Made by a program: the position numbers and the translations under genes
Shown here: positions 5,534 through 8,137 of the stretch, one piece after another
How the letters are laid out: every line of letters begins with the position of its first letter
How positions within the stretch are numbered: the first letter of the stretch is position 1
DNA from: Candidatus Babelota bacterium
GTDB lineage: Bacteria; JAGOBX01
Reading direction: 5' to 3'
NCBI GenBank assembly: GCA_017999075.1
Contig: JAGOBX010000144.1
Coordinates: 1 to 8,137 of the forward strand
Length of the DNA: 8,137 bases
Notes under the pieces: generated by a model
Databases searched by the model: none
What the model was told of the DNA's origin: nothing
What the model saw: the letters and a program-made list of their open reading frames with translations, nothing else

Positions 5534-7378
5534 TTATTTTTTTCTAATTCTATCAATAATTAAATTTACCGCATTATTCGACGCATTTCCTCCTGAATTT
5601 CCAAAAAGCTTATAAAATTGTGTTTTGGAAAATTTTCTAAAATTATTTTGTTTTTCTTCATCAGACAAATATTCTATCATATTAGCTTCAAGGTTTTCCG
5701 GAGAATCGTTAAACACAGTCATATTTCTGTAATTTTCAACATATCCTATTTCAAAATAATATTTTGTTTCAGGATAATTCAACATAAAACACAAATTGTC
5801 AAGTAAAACGGCTTCACCCATAATCGATGAAAATGTGCCAACGCACCAATCAGTTACTGAAAGCAAATCAGCATTATGAACTATCAAATCCTGCGGAGCA
5901 AAATAAATTTTCGAGGTATCTAATGCGGCGCAGCTTTCAAGAAAACCCATATTATCGCTTGACCAAGGTTTTATAATAATATCAAATCCGAATTTGTAAC
6001 CTAATTTAATTAATATTTTAAGTGTTTTATGATAGTTTTCCCTTATGATTAAAGCCGTATCTAAAACATCCACCTGAGCTGTAAACAATAAATATCTTTT
6101 ATCAGGATTCAATTTTAAAATTTCAGAGATTTTTTTTCTTGTTTCTTCACTTTTTGTTTTCAGAATTTTCCAGTGTCTGTCAAGCCTGGGATAACCCGTA
6201 ACTTCTACAGAATCAGACGGGTATCCGAACGACAAAAAATTTTTTTTATGAAATTCGCTCCACACAAAAACTTTATCAGGTATACAAAACGCGTTTTGAC
6301 GCTTATTTTCCGATGTCCAATATCCATTTTCCGAACGATTCAACCCGTGATGATACGGACCCAATGCCTGCTGCATTCCAAAAATATAAATATTAAGCAT
6401 TCTCGCCGCAGAAACCAACGGTCTAAAAACTCCTTCCCAGTTATAAACAAACACCGCTTCAGATTTTATTTTATCCAACAGCTTCAAATACAAATCATAT
6501 TCTGCTATTTTATGCTGAAAAATTTCTTTTAAATTTTCAAAAGATAAATAATCTGAAATTATATCATATGCCAATGAATATATTTCTTCTAAAACTTTTA
6601 TATATCCGTTATCCAATGGTTTAGGCGATTTAACAGGCAGCTTATGTTTAAAAAAATTCCAGTTAAAAGAAGATAATTCAAAATCAAACGGAGTTTTTGA
6701 AAAACACTCAAATTCATTTCCCATCTGTTCTGAAAGAGATTCCATTATTCCTTCAGCATAAGGTAAAACAGTATAATAATTCTCATTTTGAAAATCAAAA
6801 TGATTACGCAGATTTTCATATTCAACTATACTCAAAAGTTTTTTTTTATTTAATTTGAACAGTTGGATATTCTGAAATATATCCCGCGCTAATAAACGGC
6901 TTTTTGTTTTAATTTCATTTTTCAAAGATTTTTTTTGTTTTTTAGTTACAACTAAACGCTGACAATATCTTATTTTAGACGTGTTAAGCGGTAAATTTTC
7001 AATAACAATGTCTTTAAAAATTTTTCTTTTAAATCTTTCTATACATTCTTTTTTCCGTAAAACAAGATAAGCAGGTTCCTGGAACGAGATTTCTATAAAC
7101 CACCATGCGCTGATATTTTTATAAATTAAAGAATCAAACACAGGTTTTCCTGTAGTTTTTAAAATTTTATTTGATAGTTCTGCAACATAATTACGTGCTT
7201 TATCTCTAATTCTATCTTCTGCTGTTTCAGGACCGAATTCAGAAATATGATAAATGTTCTTATTCTTTATGATATCAGGAAAACTTTTCGAATCAAAAAC
7301 AGCAAATTCATTTTCAGACAATTTTTTTTTATTTAAATCCGAATCGCCATTAATCAGAAACAATGTTTTAAACTCCAT
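5534..7378 (-). CDS. Large surface carbohydrate biosynthesis protein with C-terminal GT-B-like domain
   Basis: This 614-residue soluble protein has an unrecognised N-terminal part (about 1-300) and a C-terminal part that looks like one GT-B-type transferase of the CDP-glycerol transferase / UDP-GlcNAc epimerase superfamily. C-terminal landmarks are NWEGVFRPLVSAARMLNI (313-330), MQQALGPYHHG (335-345), VFVWSEFHKKN (370-380), VEVTGYPRLD (391-400), IIIKPWSSDN (467-476), TDWCVGTFSSIMGEAVLLDN (509-528) and GNSGGNASNNAVNLI (593-607). The IIKPW position is where relatives often have an HP pair; here there is Pro-Trp and no His. The N-terminal part has a SAWWFIEISF motif (90-99) and a very basic stretch at about 145-180. 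It recalls large surface-carbohydrate proteins annotated in Leptospira O-antigen loci, but that is memory, not a search. The ATG follows the ABC gene's TAA directly with no spacer and has a strong GGAGGT 9 nt upstream. It is probably a transferase in glycan assembly; substrate unknown. Confidence 0.85.
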   Translation of the reverse strand: MEFKTLFLINGDSDLNKKKLSENEFAVFDSKSFPDIIKNKNIYHISEFGPETAEDRIRDKARNYVAELSNKILKTTGKPVFDSLIYKNISAWWFIEISFQEPAYLVLRKKECIERFKRKIFKDIVIENLPLNTSKIRYCQRLVVTKKQKKSLKNEIKTKSRLLARDIFQNIQLFKLNKKKLLSIVEYENLRNHFDFQNENYYTVLPYAEGIMESLSEQMGNEFECFSKTPFDFELSSFNWNFFKHKLPVKSPKPLDNGYIKVLEEIYSLAYDIISDYLSFENLKEIFQHKIAEYDLYLKLLDKIKSEAVFVYNWEGVFRPLVSAARMLNIYIFGMQQALGPYHHGLNRSENGYWTSENKRQNAFCIPDKVFVWSEFHKKNFLSFGYPSDSVEVTGYPRLDRHWKILKTKSEETRKKISEILKLNPDKRYLLFTAQVDVLDTALIIRENYHKTLKILIKLGYKFGFDIIIKPWSSDNMGFLESCAALDTSKIYFAPQDLIVHNADLLSVTDWCVGTFSSIMGEAVLLDNLCFMLNYPETKYYFEIGYVENYRNMTVFNDSPENLEANMIEYLSDEEKQNNFRKFSKTQFYKLFGNSGGNASNNAVNLIIDRIRKK

Positions 7379-8137
7379 TTATTTGATACCTCCGGACTGA
7401 AACTGCTGCTGCTGATTAATAATTTGAGTTCCGCTTAATGTCAAAGCAGCTACACCCATATCAATATTTGAATTATTTATTTCATTAGACATATGCAATT
7501 CATTGAAATAATATGTTACTGCAATATCAGGATCTCCGTAATAAATCTGTTTTCCATGTGATATAAGTAATGCCTTATTACATTTTTGCTTAACAAATGA
7601 AACGCTGTGAGTCACTATAACTACCACTTTTGCTTTATCAATCAGTTCATCCATACGTTTTGCGGCTTTTTGCTGAAACTTTATATCACCTGCGCTGAGC
7701 AATTCATCAAGCATTAAAATTTCAGGGGCAATATTTGTAGCTATAGAAAACACAAGCCTGCTCTTCATTCCATCCGAATAAAATTTAAAAGGCTGATCTA
7801 TAAATTCTGACAATTCTGAAAATTCTACTATTTCATCAAATATTTTGTCGATTTTATTTTTTGTCAATCCCATAAAACAACCAGCCAGATAAATATTATC
7901 CCTGCCGCTTAATTCATTTCGTATTCCCATTCCAGGACTTAACAGCAAATGTTGTCCGAAAATCCCGATTTTCCCTGTTTTTATAGGGACCAATCCTGCA
8001 ATTGCTTTAAGCAAAGTGCTTTTACCTGCGCCGTTTGCTCCTATTATTCCAATAATATCTCCTTTATAAACTTTAAAATTAATATTCGTCAGTGCATAAA
8101 AATAATCAAGTTTTTTCCTTTTCAACAAACGCGCTAC
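7379..8137 (-). CDS. Polysaccharide/polyol-phosphate ABC exporter ATPase, N-terminus cut by right edge
   Basis: This is the ATPase subunit of a Wzt/TagH/KpsT-type exporter that drives lipid-linked glycans across the cytoplasmic membrane. The frame stays open to the window edge (252 codons plus stop). A TTG at 8128 could serve as a start, but the first beta strand that normally precedes YALTNINFKVYKGD is missing, so the real start lies outside. Numbering from that TTG: Walker A GANGAGKST (30-38), the family-typical NELSGRDNI (71-79), signature YSDGMKSRL (117-125), Walker B ILMLDE (137-142), D-loop-like SAGD (145-148) and switch His174 in VTHS. The protein ends about 40 residues after the nucleotide-binding domain in a Gln-rich tail (INQQQQFQSGG). 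It lacks the C-terminal carbohydrate-binding domain of long Wzt proteins. The partner permease is not in the window and is expected just upstream, off the right edge. Confidence 0.95.
   Translation of the reverse strand, partial: VARLLKRKKLDYFYALTNINFKVYKGDIIGIIGANGAGKSTLLKAIAGLVPIKTGKIGIFGQHLLLSPGMGIRNELSGRDNIYLAGCFMGLTKNKIDKIFDEIVEFSELSEFIDQPFKFYSDGMKSRLVFSIATNIAPEILMLDELLSAGDIKFQQKAAKRMDELIDKAKVVVIVTHSVSFVKQKCNKALLISHGKQIYYGDPDIAVTYYFNELHMSNEINNSNIDMGVAALTLSGTQIINQQQQFQSGGIK
7388..7393 (-). promoter_or_regulatory. Strong ribosome binding site (GGAGGT) of the 614-residue protein gene
   Basis: The minus strand reads GGAGGT, then 9 nt, then ATG at 7378. It lies inside the last codons of the ABC ATPase gene (encoding Gly-Gly) and is the strongest such site seen in the block. 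It fixes the start of the downstream gene. Confidence 0.85.
7403..7414. repeat. Short trinucleotide repeat (CTG)4, reading (CAG)4 on the coding strand
   Basis: Four CTG units on the plus strand give four CAG codons, a run of four Gln in the tail of the ABC ATPase. It is only 12 bp, and I have no evidence that it varies in length. Confidence 0.6.

Noticed and set aside
5618-5806. Plus-strand open frame of 62 codons
   Set aside because: It is antisense to the C-terminal domain of the 614-residue protein and has a low-complexity Phe/Ile composition.
6173-6532. Plus-strand open frame of 119 codons
   Set aside because: It is antisense to the conserved C-terminal half of the 614-residue protein and has no recognisable domain.
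8120-8137. TTG at 8128 as the true start of the ABC ATPase
   Set aside because: The frame is open to the window edge, and the first beta strand of the ATPase domain would be missing, so the start most likely lies outside the window.

Overview
The window is AT-rich (roughly 30% G+C by eye) and carries one tightly packed gene block. Everything supportable is on the minus strand and reads from right to left. Gaps between genes are 0 to 21 nt, and three junctions overlap by 4, 4 and about 20 nt. I see no tRNA, rRNA, CRISPR array, insertion sequence, promoter or convincing terminator. No stretch over 25 bases lacks a gene, so the block looks like the interior of one operon that continues past both window edges. 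The standard genetic code, TGA stops and a strong GGAGGT ribosome binding site point to a low-GC bacterium. I cannot name the phylum from this sequence. Components of an ABC-type surface glycan exporter suggest a cell with an exported polysaccharide, more often Gram-negative but not exclusively.

In transcription order (right to left) the genes are as follows. (1) 8137-7379: ATPase of a Wzt/TagH/KpsT-type polysaccharide ABC exporter, with its first residues off the right edge. (2) 7378-5534: a 614-residue protein with a C-terminal GT-B-like domain and an unrecognised N-terminal half. (3) 5522-4518: a Gfo/Idh/MocA-family NAD(P)-dependent oxidoreductase. (4) 4496-3249: a 415-residue GT-B-like glycosyltransferase or epimerase-fold protein. 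(5) 3268-2222: a 348-residue protein with the DEG and HP motifs of bacterial sialyl/polysialyltransferase-type GT-B enzymes. (6) 2225-1458: a WecG/TagA/CpsF (GT26) glycosyltransferase. (7) 1461-82: a polyprenyl-phosphate sugar-1-phosphate transferase of the WbaP/WcaJ type. (8) 78-1: the start of a further membrane protein, cut by the left edge.

Together these make a surface polysaccharide locus (O-antigen, capsule or teichoic-acid-like). The membrane phosphoglycosyltransferase would load the first sugar-phosphate onto undecaprenyl phosphate, and the GT26 enzyme would add the next sugar. The three GT-B-like proteins would extend or decorate the chain, the oxidoreductase would make or modify a nucleotide-sugar precursor, and the ABC exporter would move the lipid-linked glycan across the membrane.

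The most interesting points are the three consecutive divergent GT-B-like proteins, the sialyltransferase-like motifs beside an oxidoreductase (a possible nonulosonic-acid glycan), and an 11-A tract exactly at the overlap of two of the transferase genes.
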